Shown one piece after another: positions 1 through 11,243 of a stretch of DNA of 64,000 bases. Under the pieces are notes generated by a model. It did not search any database and was not told the DNA's origin. It saw only the letters and a list, made by a program, of their open reading frames with translations. This DNA is from Desulfohalovibrio reitneri (GTDB lineage Bacteria; Desulfobacterota; Desulfovibrionia; Desulfovibrionales; Desulfovibrionaceae): contig NZ_JOMJ01000003.1 in NCBI RefSeq assembly GCF_000711295.1, forward strand, positions 2,305,501 through 2,369,500. Reading direction: 5' to 3'. The first letter of the stretch is position 1; every line of letters begins with the position of its first letter. The translations under genes and the position numbers were made by a program.

Positions 1-1
1 A

Positions 2-1651
2 TCGGAGTTCACCGACGGCGAGGGCAACGTCACCGTCGAGGTGGGCGACCAGGTCGATGTCTTCGTCCTCAACAAGAACGAGTCCGAGGGCACCATCACC
101 CTCTCCCGCGAGCGCGCCAAACGCATGAAGCTCTTCGACAAGCTGGAGGAAGTCCAGGAGCGCGAAGAGATCATCACCGGCAAGATCGTGCGGCGCGTCA
201 AAGGCGGATACACCGTGGATCTGGACGGCATCGAGGCCTTCCTGCCCGGCTCCCACGTGGACCTGCGCCCCGTGCCGGACATGGACGCCCTGGTCGGCCA
301 GGAGTTCGAGTTCCGGGTGCTCAAGATCAACCGCCGCCGCTCCAACGTCATCGTCTCCCGCCGCGTGCTGCTGGAAGAGCAGCGCGAGGAGATGCGAAAG
401 CAGCTCCTGGAGACCATCGACGAGGGCCAGGTGGTCGAAGGCAAGGTCAAGAATATCACCGAATACGGCGTGTTCGTGGATCTCGGCGGCCTCGACGGCC
501 TGCTGCACATCACGGACATGTCCTGGAAGCGCATCAAGCATCCCAAGGAGATGGTCTCCCTCGGCGACGAGCTGGAGCTGAAGATCCTCTCCTTCGACCG
601 CGATTCCAACAAGGTCTCCCTGGGCATGAAACAGCTCGTGCCCGACCCCTGGGAGAACATCGCCGAAAAGTACCCCGAGGGGGCCCGCTTCACCGGCAAA
701 GTCACCAACCTGGTGGACTACGGCGCCTTCGTGGAACTGGAGCCCGGCGTCGAGGGCCTGGTGCACATCTCCGAGATGAGCTGGACCCGCAAGCTGCGCC
801 ATCCCTCGCAGATGGTTTCCGCCGGGGAAGAGGTCGAGGTGGTCATCCTCGGCGTTGACCAGGACAAGAAGCGCATCTCCCTGGGCATGAAACAGGTCAA
901 GCCCAACCCCTGGGACGTGGTGGCCGAGAAGTACCCCGAGGGCACCATCCTCGAGGGCGCGGTCAAGAACATCACCGAGTTCGGCCTCTTCATCGGCATC
1001 GAGGACGGCATCGACGGCCTCATCCACGTGTCCGACATCTCCTGGACCAAGAAGATCCGCCACCCCTCCGAGATGTACCAGGTGGGCGACACCGTGCAGG
1101 CCAAGGTGCTCACCGTGGACAAGGAGAACGAGAAGTTCACCCTGGGCATCAAGCAGCTGCACGAGGACCCCTGGAACAAGGTGCCCGACAACTACCCCGT
1201 GGGCGCCACCGTCGAGGGCACTGTGACCAACATCACCGACTTCGGCCTCTTCGTCGAAGTCGAGGAAGGCATCGAGGGTCTGGTCCACGTCTCCGAGATC
1301 TCCAGTAAGAAGATCAAGGACCCCTCCGAGATGTTCAAGGAGGGCGTGACCATCACCGCCAAGGTCATCCACGTCTCCGCCGACGAGCGCCGCCTGGGGC
1401 TGTCCATCAAGCAGCTCAAGGACGAGGAGGAGCGCAAGCGTCCCCGCGAGTTCCGCGGCGGCGGTGGTGGCGGCGGTGGCCGCGGCCCCTCCGAAGGCGG
1501 CTTCACCCTGGGCGACGTGATGCAGCAGCAGCTCAGCCAGGCGGGCGAGCCCGAGACCGTTGAGCAACCGTCCGAACCCGAGCCCGAGGAAGTGCCGGAA
1601 GCTCCGGAGTCCGAGGGGTCCACCCAGACGGATGACGACGAGCAAGCCTAG
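2..1651 (+). CDS. rpsA: 30S ribosomal protein S1 (5' end outside window)
   Basis: Ribosomal protein S1 binds mRNA and helps load it on the 30S subunit. The reading frame is open at the left edge, so the N-terminus is missing; a GTG at 41 lies inside the protein and is not the start. The visible part holds the end of one S1 repeat and then five consecutive S1 (OB-fold) repeats, each with the pattern G-x-V-x-x-I-x-(D/E)-(F/Y)-G-x-F-V followed by GL(V/I/L)H(I/V)S-(D/E). The C-terminal tail has a run of eight glycines (FRGGGGGGGG) and then an acidic, Gln-rich end. The last 20 bases overlap sppA, suggesting translational coupling. The identification is secure; only the start is unknown. Confidence 0.95.
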   Translation, partial: SEFTDGEGNVTVEVGDQVDVFVLNKNESEGTITLSRERAKRMKLFDKLEEVQEREEIITGKIVRRVKGGYTVDLDGIEAFLPGSHVDLRPVPDMDALVGQEFEFRVLKINRRRSNVIVSRRVLLEEQREEMRKQLLETIDEGQVVEGKVKNITEYGVFVDLGGLDGLLHITDMSWKRIKHPKEMVSLGDELELKILSFDRDSNKVSLGMKQLVPDPWENIAEKYPEGARFTGKVTNLVDYGAFVELEPGVEGLVHISEMSWTRKLRHPSQMVSAGEEVEVVILGVDQDKKRISLGMKQVKPNPWDVVAEKYPEGTILEGAVKNITEFGLFIGIEDGIDGLIHVSDISWTKKIRHPSEMYQVGDTVQAKVLTVDKENEKFTLGIKQLHEDPWNKVPDNYPVGATVEGTVTNITDFGLFVEVEEGIEGLVHVSEISSKKIKDPSEMFKEGVTITAKVIHVSADERRLGLSIKQLKDEEERKRPREFRGGGGGGGGRGPSEGGFTLGDVMQQQLSQAGEPETVEQPSEPEPEEVPEAPESEGSTQTDDDEQA

Positions 1652-2522
1652 CTTCAGTCAGCGCCACCCCTTCCTGTTTGGGGTGGCGCTTATTCTTGTG
1701 GCCGTGGTCCTCCTTACGGGGGCCACGGCCCTTGTGCGTTTGTGGCTCTTCGGCGGCATGGAGCGCATGGCCTCGGAGAAGATAGGCCTGGTCCGCGTGG
1801 AGGGCATGATCACCTCCTCCGAGGACGTGGTGGACTGGATCGCCCGCCTGGCCCGCGACGACACGGTCAAGGGCGTGGTGGTGCGCGTCAACTCGCCCGG
1901 CGGCGTGGTGGCTCCCTCCCAGGAGATATTCCGGGCCGTGCGCCGCCTGTCCAAGGAGAAGCCCACGGCCGTGTCCATGGCCTCGGTGGCCGCCTCGGGC
2001 GGCTACTACGTGGCCTGCGGCGGGTCGCGCGTTTTCGCCAATCCGGGCAGCCTGACAGGTTCCATTGGGGTCAAGGCGGAGTTGCCGGACATCAAGGGAC
2101 TGCTGGACAAGCTGGGCGTGTCCATGCGCGTCATCGCCTCCGGCCCCTACAAAACCGCCGGGTCTCCCTACGAATCGTTGACCGACCGCCAGCGCGAGAT
2201 GCTGACTCGCATGGTCATGGACATCCACGACCAGTTCGTGGGCGACGTGTCCGAGGCCAGGGGCATGGAGCGGGGGGAGGTTGAGAAGCTGGCCCGGGGG
2301 CAGGCCTACACCGGCCGCCAAGCCAAGGAGCTGGGGCTGGTCGACCAGCTTGGCGGCCTGCGCGACGCCGCGGCCTGGGTTCGCTCCCAGGCCCAGGTGG
2401 GCCCCGGCGTCCCCGTGCTGAAGGGGCCGCCCGAGGAGTCCGCCGGGCTGTTGCGCCGCATTCTCGGCGAGCTGTCACTGGAGCTTTCGGAGGGCGGGGG
2501 CCTGCGCCTCACCGCCAGATAG
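1632..2522 (+). CDS. sppA: Signal peptide peptidase SppA (S49 family, short form)
   Basis: SppA is a membrane-anchored serine protease that degrades cleaved signal peptides. This 296-residue protein has one N-terminal membrane segment (about residues 14-38) followed by a single S49 domain, the short bacterial type. The Ser-Lys dyad is visible: Ser122 in ASGGYYVA and Lys174 in GPYKTAGSP. I chose the ATG at 1632 (MTTSKPSF) because it gives a compact N-terminus directly before the membrane segment; a longer frame from 1560 would add residues from inside rpsA. It overlaps rpsA by 20 bp and is followed by a strong terminator. Confidence 0.9.
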   Translation: MTTSKPSFSQRHPFLFGVALILVAVVLLTGATALVRLWLFGGMERMASEKIGLVRVEGMITSSEDVVDWIARLARDDTVKGVVVRVNSPGGVVAPSQEIFRAVRRLSKEKPTAVSMASVAASGGYYVACGGSRVFANPGSLTGSIGVKAELPDIKGLLDKLGVSMRVIASGPYKTAGSPYESLTDRQREMLTRMVMDIHDQFVGDVSEARGMERGEVEKLARGQAYTGRQAKELGLVDQLGGLRDAAAWVRSQAQVGPGVPVLKGPPEESAGLLRRILGELSLELSEGGGLRLTAR

Positions 2523-2546
2523 AGCCGGACGTTACACCTGCTTGTA

Positions 2547-2578
2547 AACCCCGCGTACCCAGGTGCGCGGGGTTTTTT
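2547..2578 (+). terminator. Rho-independent terminator after sppA
   Basis: A 9-bp stem (AACCCCGCG paired with CGCGGGGTT) with a 10-base loop is followed directly by a T tract. It closes the rpsA-sppA unit and lies between convergent genes. Confidence 0.85.
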
Positions 2579-2606
2579 CGTGCGGAATGGTGGAAGGCAA
2601 AGCGGC

Positions 2607-3074
2607 CTAGCGAGAGGCCAAATCCCGCTCCAGGCCCAGCAGCCATTGCTTCATGGCCAGTCCGGGGCCGAAGCCGGTCAGCCCGCTGGAGCCCACCACC
2701 CTGTGACAGGGGACTACCAGGGGCCAGGGATTGGTGGCCATGACCCGGCCCACGGCCCGGGCGGCTCCGGGGCTGCCGCACCGGGCGGCCAACTCCCCGT
2801 AGGTCAGGGTGCGGCCCGCCTCGGTGGCGGCCAGGGCGCGCAGAATCTTTTCCTGGAAGGGCGTCAGCCGTTCCCAGGCAAGGGGCAGGTCGGGCCACCT
2901 GCAGGCCCGCCCGTCCACATAGTCACGCAGGGCGTCCAGAAGCCGTCCGCCCGCCTCGGTGCTCGGCGCGCGGCGGGGGCGGCCGCCGGACCATTCAAGG
3001 CTGATGGAGGCCAGCCGCCCGTCCTCCCAGACCAAGGTCAGGGCCAGGGGCGGGGCCACGAGGTATTCGTACAT
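2607..3074 (-). CDS. ogt: Methylated-DNA--[protein]-cysteine S-methyltransferase
   Basis: This repairs O6-alkylguanine by transferring the alkyl group to its own cysteine. The active-site motif VPCHRVVGSSG is present near the C-terminus, as is the helix-turn-helix region with GxVxTYGELAxRxGSPxAARAVGRVMATNP-like order. The start is the ATG at 3074 (MYEYLVAPP), preceded by GGAGGAGTG; the protein is then about 155 residues, normal for Ogt. An upstream extension of the frame runs through the end of the neighbouring radical SAM gene and is not coding. It lies 11 bp downstream of that gene and is probably co-transcribed. Confidence 0.9.
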   Translation of the reverse strand: MYEYLVAPPLALTLVWEDGRLASISLEWSGGRPRRAPSTEAGGRLLDALRDYVDGRACRWPDLPLAWERLTPFQEKILRALAATEAGRTLTYGELAARCGSPGAARAVGRVMATNPWPLVVPCHRVVGSSGLTGFGPGLAMKQWLLGLERDLASR

Positions 3075-3085
3075 CACTCCTCCGC

Positions 3086-5195
<2,110 letters not shown>

Positions 5196-5261
5196 GCCGC
5201 TGATGGAGATGCTCGTGCCCGCCACCTCCCATACCCGCCAAGGCTCCCGGGGCGGTCGCGC

Positions 5262-6182
5262 ATGAAGGGCGGCTTCGGAATCAAGCGCCTGATCTTCCTC
5301 TTTCTGGTTCTGCTTCTCGCCTACCTCACGCTCTACACCTGGAACCTCAAGAGCGGCGTTCTGGACGAGTTGGCCGGCAACACCGGCCTGGAGTTCACCG
5401 GCGTGGTCCTCGCCCCGGGCAAATGGGTCCACCGCGAGTCGCTGGCCCTGTGGGACCGCTACGTGCACCTGGTGGGCGTGGAGGGGGAGAACGAGCGCCT
5501 CAAGGACAGGGTGGACGAGCTGGTGCTGGAAAACGTGCGCCTGCGGGAGTCCAAGGAGCGGGTGGAACGGCTGGAGCGGCTTTTGCGCTTTCGGCCGCCG
5601 CCGCGCTGGGAGAGCCTGGGAGCGCGGGTCATCGCGCACAAGCTGGGCCCGGTGGGCAGCCTGGAGACCATGCTGGTGGACCGGGGCTCGGCCGAACGGG
5701 CCGACCTGGACCAGCCGGCCATCACGCCAACCGGCGTTGTGGGGCGGGTGCTGCGCACCGCGCCGCACTTCTCCACCCTGCTGCTGCTTTCCGACCCCAA
5801 CTCGCGGGTGGCCGTGGCCGGGCGAAAGTCCCGCACCACCGGCATCCTGGTGGGGCAGGGGCCGGGCGAGCCGCTGCGGGTGCGCTACGTGCCCCTCAAC
5901 GAGCCCCTGGCCGAGGGGGAGGTGCTCGTCACCTCCGGCCTGGCGGACATCTACCCCAAGGGGTTGCCGGTGGCCCGGGTGACGGGCATCCGGCGTTCGG
6001 ACATCTCCCTCTTCCAGGACGTTTCGGCCGAGCCGGTGGTGGACCTGCGCGACCTGGAGGAGGTGCTGCTGCTGCTGCGGCTGCCGCCGGAGGTGGCCGG
6101 CGTGGGATCCGCCAACGCCACGGCTCCCGGCAACGCTACCGCGGGGGGCGAAGCCCTCCTCCCGGCCGCGGACGGGGGCTGA
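5262..6182 (+). CDS. mreC: Rod shape-determining protein MreC
   Basis: MreC is the periplasmic scaffold linking MreB filaments to PBP2. The 306-residue protein has an N-terminal membrane segment (about residues 7-25), a charged coiled-coil region (about 70-105, rich in E/R/L/V heptads), and a beta-rich C-terminal domain with SNPNSRVAV-like and VTSGLADIYPKGLPVARV segments characteristic of MreC. The extreme C-terminus is a low-complexity Ala/Asn/Gly tail. It lies 66 bp after mreB and directly before mreD. Confidence 0.93.
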   Translation: MKGGFGIKRLIFLFLVLLLAYLTLYTWNLKSGVLDELAGNTGLEFTGVVLAPGKWVHRESLALWDRYVHLVGVEGENERLKDRVDELVLENVRLRESKERVERLERLLRFRPPPRWESLGARVIAHKLGPVGSLETMLVDRGSAERADLDQPAITPTGVVGRVLRTAPHFSTLLLLSDPNSRVAVAGRKSRTTGILVGQGPGEPLRVRYVPLNEPLAEGEVLVTSGLADIYPKGLPVARVTGIRRSDISLFQDVSAEPVVDLRDLEEVLLLLRLPPEVAGVGSANATAPGNATAGGEALLPAADGG

Positions 6183-6183
6183 C

Positions 6184-6660
6184 GTGCGCTCCTGGCTCTT
6201 CTGGCTGGCTTTCACCGTGGCCGGGGTCTGGGCGCAGCACTTCGCCCCGGGCCTTGACTTCCTGGCCGCCGGGCTCATCGTCAGCCTGCAGGAACAGCGT
6301 CCGGGCAGGACCCTGTGGCTGGCCCTGGCCTGGGTGCTGGTGCAGGAGGGCATGGGCAGCCTGGCCTTCGGCACGGTCATCCTGCTCTACGCTTCGCTGG
6401 GCATCATGTACGCCGTCGGGCGGTGGCTGTTCGAGGCCAAGAATCTTCTTTTCGTCTGTCTGCTGGGCGTGGGCTACGCCCTGGTCATGGCCGGTCTGAA
6501 CCTGACCATGGCCACCCTCCAGGACGCGGTGGCGCCGGTGGAACGCCTGCTGCGCCTGGGGTTCATGCAGGCGGTGCTCACGCCGGTGGAATGGCTGGTC
6601 CTGTCCAGGCTGTTCGCCAAGTACGGGGAAAAACGGAGTGCTCGCACGGTTCCAATCTGA
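6184..6660 (+). CDS. mreD: Rod shape-determining protein MreD
   Basis: A 158-residue, strongly hydrophobic protein with about five predicted membrane segments, starting at GTG two bases after the mreC stop codon. Sequence conservation in MreD is low, so the call depends on size, topology and position between mreC and mrdA. The 3' end overlaps mrdA by 23 bp, implying translational coupling. Confidence 0.85.
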   Translation: MRSWLFWLAFTVAGVWAQHFAPGLDFLAAGLIVSLQEQRPGRTLWLALAWVLVQEGMGSLAFGTVILLYASLGIMYAVGRWLFEAKNLLFVCLLGVGYALVMAGLNLTMATLQDAVAPVERLLRLGFMQAVLTPVEWLVLSRLFAKYGEKRSARTVPI

Positions 6661-8530
6661 CGCCAACAGCGCGCCCCGCCAGGGGCTGGTGCTGCTGCAG
6701 GTCCTCATCGTGGGCCTGTTCTGCGTCTTCGCCCTGCGCTTGTGGTACCTGCAGGTGCACAAGGGCGCGTACTACGCGGAAAAGGCCATGGACAACCGCC
6801 TGCGGCAGGAGCCCATGTACGCCCCGCGCGGCCTCATCCGCGACCGCGACGGCCGTCTGACAGCGGTCAACGAACCAGCCTACGCCCTGGGACTGGTGCG
6901 CGAGGACGTGGAGGATCTTGAGGCCACCCTGGGGCAGGTCTCCAGGCTGACCGGCGTCCCCCGGGCCGAATTGCGGGAGAAGTACGACCGCCTCCGCCGC
7001 CGCGTGAAGCCCTTCGAGACCATGGTGCTGGCCCCGGACCTGGCTTTCGACACCCTGGCCCGCGTGGAGGCCCTGGCCCTGCGCTGGCCGGGCCTGGAGA
7101 TCGTGGTCCGGCCCAAGCGCCACTATCCCCAGGGCGAGCTGCTGGCCCACGTGCTGGGCTACGTGGCCGAGGCGGATGAAAAGGAACTCGAGGAGCGGCC
7201 GGAGCTGGACCTGGGCGACACCGTGGGCAAGCAGGGCCTGGAATACGTGCTGGAGGACCGGTTGCGCGGCACCAAGGGGCTGCGGCAGATGGAGGTGGAC
7301 GCCTCCGGCCGCGGGCTCAACGATCTGGTGGTCAAGCCGCCCCGGGCGGGCAGGAACCTGACCCTGTCCATCGACCTGGACCTGCAGCGCAAGGCCACCG
7401 ACCTGCTGCGTTCCGGCAACCACACCGGATCCGTGGTGGCCCTGGAACCGTTCTCCGGGCAGGTTCTGGCCCTGGTCACCAACCCCTCCTACAACAACAA
7501 CGATTTCGCCACCGGCCTTTCCACCAAACAGTGGGCCGAGCTGCGCGACGACCCCCGCCATCCCATGCAGAACCGGGTCATCCAGTCCGCCTACCCGCCG
7601 GGTTCGGTCTTTAAGCTGATCATGGCCGGGGCGGCCATGTGGGCGGAAAAGATGGACCCGGGGGAGACCGTCTACTGCCCGGGCCACTACCGCCTGGGGC
7701 GGCGGGTGTTCCGCTGCTGGAAGAAGCGGGGCCACGGCCACATGGACCTGGAGCAGGCCCTGGTGCAGTCCTGCGACGTCTATTTCTACGAATGGGGCCA
7801 CAGGCTGGGCGTGGACCGCATCGAGGAATTCGCCAAGGCCTGCGGCTTCGGCGAAAGGACTGGCATCTCCCTGCCGCATGAGCGCAGCGGACTCATTCCC
7901 TCGCGGGAGTGGAAGCGAAAACGGTTCGGCCAGCGCTGGCAGGGCGGCGAGAACCTGAACATGGCCATCGGCCAGGGCTACACCCTGGTCACGCCGCTGC
8001 AGGTGGCCCGCTTCCTGGGCGGGCTCATCAACGGCGGCGACCTGCTCCGCCCCAGGCTGCTGGCCGGGGGCGAGCCGGAAAAGAGCGGCTCCGTTCCGCT
8101 GGACAGGAGACAGCGCCTGGCCATCCTCGACATCATGCGGGACACGGTGGAGTCGCCGCGCGGCACCTGCCGCAGGCTGGAGATGGATGGCGCGGTCATC
8201 GGCGGCAAGACCGGCACAGCCCAGGTGGTGCGGCTCAAGGAGGAGGACCGGGGGGCGGAGACCGAGGAGATCAAGTACCGCTTCCGTGACCACTCCTGGG
8301 TGGCCACCTGGGGAATCAAGGACGGTCGGGCCGTGGTCATCGTGGTCATGGTGGAGCACGGCGGCCACGGCAGCGAGTCCTCCCTGCCCGTGGCCAAGGC
8401 CATGTACCGTTTTCTGTATGACGAGGGCGCGGCCATGGGGCCCACCTGGCCCTACGTGACCCCCGACCCCCCGGAGGTGCTGCGGGTGGATCGGGAAGAT
8501 CCGGATGAGGAAGCGGGAGGCCAGGGCTGA
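6638..8530 (+). CDS. mrdA: Penicillin-binding protein 2 (peptidoglycan DD-transpeptidase)
   Basis: Elongation-specific transpeptidase of 630 residues. It has an N-terminal membrane anchor (about residues 19-37), a dimerisation/pedestal domain starting with RGLIRDRDGRLTAVN, and a C-terminal transpeptidase domain carrying the three catalytic motifs: SVFK in PPGSVFKL, SCD in VQSCDVYFYEWG, and KTGT in GGKTGTAQVV. The start is GTG inside the end of mreD; its stop overlaps the rodA start (TGATG). It should act as a pair with RodA. Confidence 0.94.
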   Translation: MLARFQSDANSAPRQGLVLLQVLIVGLFCVFALRLWYLQVHKGAYYAEKAMDNRLRQEPMYAPRGLIRDRDGRLTAVNEPAYALGLVREDVEDLEATLGQVSRLTGVPRAELREKYDRLRRRVKPFETMVLAPDLAFDTLARVEALALRWPGLEIVVRPKRHYPQGELLAHVLGYVAEADEKELEERPELDLGDTVGKQGLEYVLEDRLRGTKGLRQMEVDASGRGLNDLVVKPPRAGRNLTLSIDLDLQRKATDLLRSGNHTGSVVALEPFSGQVLALVTNPSYNNNDFATGLSTKQWAELRDDPRHPMQNRVIQSAYPPGSVFKLIMAGAAMWAEKMDPGETVYCPGHYRLGRRVFRCWKKRGHGHMDLEQALVQSCDVYFYEWGHRLGVDRIEEFAKACGFGERTGISLPHERSGLIPSREWKRKRFGQRWQGGENLNMAIGQGYTLVTPLQVARFLGGLINGGDLLRPRLLAGGEPEKSGSVPLDRRQRLAILDIMRDTVESPRGTCRRLEMDGAVIGGKTGTAQVVRLKEEDRGAETEEIKYRFRDHSWVATWGIKDGRAVVIVVMVEHGGHGSESSLPVAKAMYRFLYDEGAAMGPTWPYVTPDPPEVLRVDREDPDEEAGGQG

Positions 8531-9645
8531 TGACTCCCATCGACCGCAGGCTGCTTCTGCACGTCAACTGGACGCTGCTGGGCCTGACCGCCGTGCTCTT
8601 CGGCCTGGGGGTGCTGAACCTCTATTCCGCCTCGGGCTTCCGGCTGGAGGCCGGGCTGTCCGTCTCCCCCTACTACCAGAAGCAGCTTGTCTGGGGGCTG
8701 GTGGGACTGGGCGGCATGCTGGCCTTCGTCATCCTCGACTACCGCCATCTGAAGGTGCTCTCCTGGCCGCTGTATTGGCTCACCGTGGCGCTGCTTCTGT
8801 ACGTGCTCTTCATGGGCAAGGTGGCGGGCGGCTCCCAGCGGTGGATATCCCTGGGCTTCATCAGCTTCCAGCCCTCGGAGATGGCCAAGATCGCCATTCT
8901 GGTCTTGGGGGCTCGCCTGCTGGCGCGCGAGGCCGGGCCGCTGGACTGGCGGGGGTTGTTCCGCATCCTCTGCTTCGGCATGCTGCCAGCGGCCCTCATC
9001 ATCCTGGAGCCGGACCTGGGTTCGGGGCTGAACATCCTCCTGCTTTTGGGCGGCATCATCCTCTTTCGCGGGCTTCTGCCGCGCATTGTCAAGACCGCGG
9101 TGGTGGTGCTGCCGGCCATCGTTCCCCTGGGCTGGTTCTTACTGCACGACTACCAGAAGCGGCGCATCCTGACCTTCCTCAACCCCTCGGAAGATCCCCT
9201 GGGCGCGGGCTACCACATCATCCAGTCGCAGATCGCCATCGGCTCCGGCCAACTCACGGGCAAGGGGTTCCTGGCGGGCACCCAGAGCCAGCTTCGCTTT
9301 CTGCCGGAGAAGCACACCGACTTCGCCGTGGCCGTGTTCGGGGAGGAATGGGGCTTCATCGGCACCATGGTCCTGCTGGGCCTGTTCTGCCTCTTCCTGT
9401 ACCGGATCTACATGGTGGCGCGCGACGCCAAGGACCGCTTCGGGGCCTTCCTGGTGGCCGGGGTGTTCTTTTATTTCTTCTGGCAAATCCTGATCAACAT
9501 GGGTATGGTCCTGGGCCTCATGCCGGTGGTCGGGATACCGTTGCCGTTCCTCAGTTACGGAGGCAGCGCCCTCTTCGTTAACTTCTGCCTCATCGGACTC
9601 GTCCTGAACGTTTCCATGCGGCGTTACGTCTTCAAGCAGAGTTGA
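8530..9645 (+). CDS. rodA: Rod shape-determining protein RodA (SEDS peptidoglycan glycosyltransferase)
   Basis: RodA polymerises glycan strands during lateral wall growth, with PBP2. The 371-residue polytopic protein has about ten membrane segments and SEDS signatures such as GGSQRWISLGFISFQPSEMAKI, EPDLGSGL, and PLPFLSYGGSALFVN near the C-terminus. The ATG overlaps the mrdA stop by one base. Confidence 0.95.
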   Translation: MTPIDRRLLLHVNWTLLGLTAVLFGLGVLNLYSASGFRLEAGLSVSPYYQKQLVWGLVGLGGMLAFVILDYRHLKVLSWPLYWLTVALLLYVLFMGKVAGGSQRWISLGFISFQPSEMAKIAILVLGARLLAREAGPLDWRGLFRILCFGMLPAALIILEPDLGSGLNILLLLGGIILFRGLLPRIVKTAVVVLPAIVPLGWFLLHDYQKRRILTFLNPSEDPLGAGYHIIQSQIAIGSGQLTGKGFLAGTQSQLRFLPEKHTDFAVAVFGEEWGFIGTMVLLGLFCLFLYRIYMVARDAKDRFGAFLVAGVFFYFFWQILINMGMVLGLMPVVGIPLPFLSYGGSALFVNFCLIGLVLNVSMRRYVFKQS

Positions 9646-9670
9646 GAAAGCAATGAGGAGACGCGGGAAG

Positions 9671-10042
9671 ATGGCCAAAGACGAGATCAACGCCTTTCTC
9701 GGGGCGGGGACTTCCTATCAGGGCAAGCTCAACTTCCAGGGCTCGGTGCGCATCGACGGCGCCTTCCAGGGCGAAGTGACCAGCGAGGGGACGCTCGTGG
9801 TCGGCCAGGAGGCGGACGTGGAGGGCACCATCGACGTGGGGCAGCTGGTTCTCTCCGGCCGCATGAACGGCGAGGTGCGAGCCCGCGAGCGGGTGGTGCT
9901 GCACCGTACCGCCAACCTCCACGGCACCCTCATCACTCCGGTGCTGGTCATGGAAGAGGGCGCGGTCATAGACGGCCGCATCACCATGACCTCGGACAGC
10001 GCCGAGGCCCTCCCCTCCGAGCAGACCTCCATCGAGTCCTGA
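9671..10042 (+). CDS. Bactofilin family cytoskeletal protein
   Basis: About 123 residues. After a short leader (MAKDEINAFLGAG) comes the repetitive beta-helix core of bactofilins, with repeating G-x-(V/L)-x-(V/I) turns such as FQGSVRIDGAFQGEV, EGTIDVGQLVLSG and NLHGTLITPVLVMEEGAVIDG, then a polar Ser/Glu tail. Bactofilins self-assemble into non-polar filaments and often cooperate with wall enzymes. I prefer the ATG at 9671, preceded by AGGAGACGCGGGAAG; an in-frame ATG at 9653 would add six residues. It is 25 bp behind rodA, so it probably belongs to the elongasome operon. Confidence 0.88.
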   Translation: MAKDEINAFLGAGTSYQGKLNFQGSVRIDGAFQGEVTSEGTLVVGQEADVEGTIDVGQLVLSGRMNGEVRARERVVLHRTANLHGTLITPVLVMEEGAVIDGRITMTSDSAEALPSEQTSIES

Positions 10043-10074
10043 ACCCGTCGGCCGGGAGTCCCCGGCAGACGGGA
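10043..10074 (+). terminator. Possible terminator hairpin after bactofilin gene
   Basis: Nested stems CCCGTC/GACGGG and GCCGGG/CCCGGC form a compact hairpin directly after the stop region. There is no good T tract after it, so termination is uncertain. Confidence 0.35.
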
Positions 10075-10156
10075 AACAGCGGCGTGAATTTTGGCACAAA
10101 CCGCGCCGCGCAAGGCTTCCGGAAGTCCTGGGAGCCGTTTTAGCGGCAAAAAGCCG

Positions 10157-10185
10157 TTGACGCCCGGTCGCAAATTGTTTAAAGC
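10157..10185 (+). promoter_or_regulatory. Predicted sigma70-type promoter of the ATP synthase operon
   Basis: TTGACG (10157-10162), a 17-base spacer and TAAAGC (10180-10185) lie about 45 bp upstream of the first atp start codon. The -35 box is near consensus; the -10 box matches only partly. Confidence 0.5.
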
Positions 10186-10230
10186 CGCACTGGCTTTGGT
10201 CAAAAATTCACAACCTCCGCGGGGGCGAGC

Positions 10231-10647
10231 ATGATCGATCTCGACATTACCATCTTTATCCAGCTCGTGAACTTTCTCATCATGTGGTTCGTTCTGGACC
10301 TCATCCTCTTTAGGCCGATCCGGGGCATCATCCGGAAACGCAACGAGCACATGGAACAGCAGATGGACACCGTGGAGAAGTTCAGCGGCCAGGCCACGGA
10401 GAAGCTGAAGAACTACGAGGCCGCTCTCGCCGAGGCGCGCACAGCGGGCGCCCAGGAGCGGGACCGGCTCAAGGAAGAAGGGCTGGGCAAGGAGCAGGAA
10501 CTTGTGGGCGCCGCCCAGAAGGACGCCTCCGCAAAGGTCCAGGCCTCCCGGCAGGAGATCAGCGCCGAGGCCGACAAGGCCAAGGAGACGCTGAAGGCGG
10601 ATGTTCGCAAGCTGGCGGAAGCGGCCACGGCGAAAATTCTCGGCTGA
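10231..10647 (+). CDS. F0F1 ATP synthase subunit b' (AtpF-like)
   Basis: A 138-residue peripheral-stalk subunit: one N-terminal membrane helix (about residues 5-25) with the LFRPIRGIIRKRN segment typical of b-type subunits, then a long charged coiled coil. It precedes a second b subunit, so the stalk is probably a b/b' heterodimer. It lacks a signal peptide, unlike the following gene. First gene of the atp operon. Confidence 0.9.
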   Translation: MIDLDITIFIQLVNFLIMWFVLDLILFRPIRGIIRKRNEHMEQQMDTVEKFSGQATEKLKNYEAALAEARTAGAQERDRLKEEGLGKEQELVGAAQKDASAKVQASRQEISAEADKAKETLKADVRKLAEAATAKILG

Positions 10648-10667
10648 ACCATCGAGGAGGGACCATC

Positions 10668-11243
10668 TTGAACCGCACGCGCACAATCGCAATTTCGCTG
10701 GCCATCGTCCTGCTGGGCGCCGGCGTGGCCTTCGCCGCCGAGGGCGGCGGAGGGGGAGACCACGGCCTGCCCTGGGCCAACTTCGGCTTCCGGGTCCTGA
10801 ACCTGGTCATCGTCGTCGGCATCATTTGGAAGTTCGGCGGCAAGGCCATCCGCGACCTCTTCCTGGGCCGCCGCGACAAGATCAAGAGTGAGCTGGACGA
10901 CCTGGAGACCCGCCGCAAGGACGCCGAAGGCAAGCTGCGGGACGTCGAGCAGAGCATCGCCAGCATCGAGCAGGAGAAGGAAGATATTCTTTCCGAGTCC
11001 CGCCGCCAGGGCGAAGCGCTGAAGCAGGCCATCATCGAGGAGGCCGAGCGCAAGGCCGAGCAGATTCGCACCTCCGCCGAGGCCAGCGTGGCCGCCGAGC
11101 GCCGCATGGTCCTGCAGGACCTGCGCGCCGAGGTGGCCGACATGGTCGTCGAGGCCGCCGAGTCGATGCTCAAGGAAAAGCTGACCGAAGAAGACCATCG
11201 CAAGCTGGTCGATGACTATCTCAAGAAGGTGGTGCTCAATTGA
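10668..11243 (+). CDS. atpF: F0F1 ATP synthase subunit b
   Basis: The 191-residue b subunit begins with TTG, preceded by GAGGAGGG. The N-terminus looks like a cleavable signal (LAIVLLGAGVAFAAEG), followed by a membrane helix (NLVIVVGIIWKFGG) and a long Lys/Glu/Ala coiled coil ending in a delta-binding region. A b subunit with a signal-like leader before the anchor is a known feature of Desulfovibrio-type ATP synthases. The stop overlaps the atpH start. Confidence 0.92.
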   Translation: MNRTRTIAISLAIVLLGAGVAFAAEGGGGGDHGLPWANFGFRVLNLVIVVGIIWKFGGKAIRDLFLGRRDKIKSELDDLETRRKDAEGKLRDVEQSIASIEQEKEDILSESRRQGEALKQAIIEEAERKAEQIRTSAEASVAAERRMVLQDLRAEVADMVVEAAESMLKEKLTEEDHRKLVDDYLKKVVLN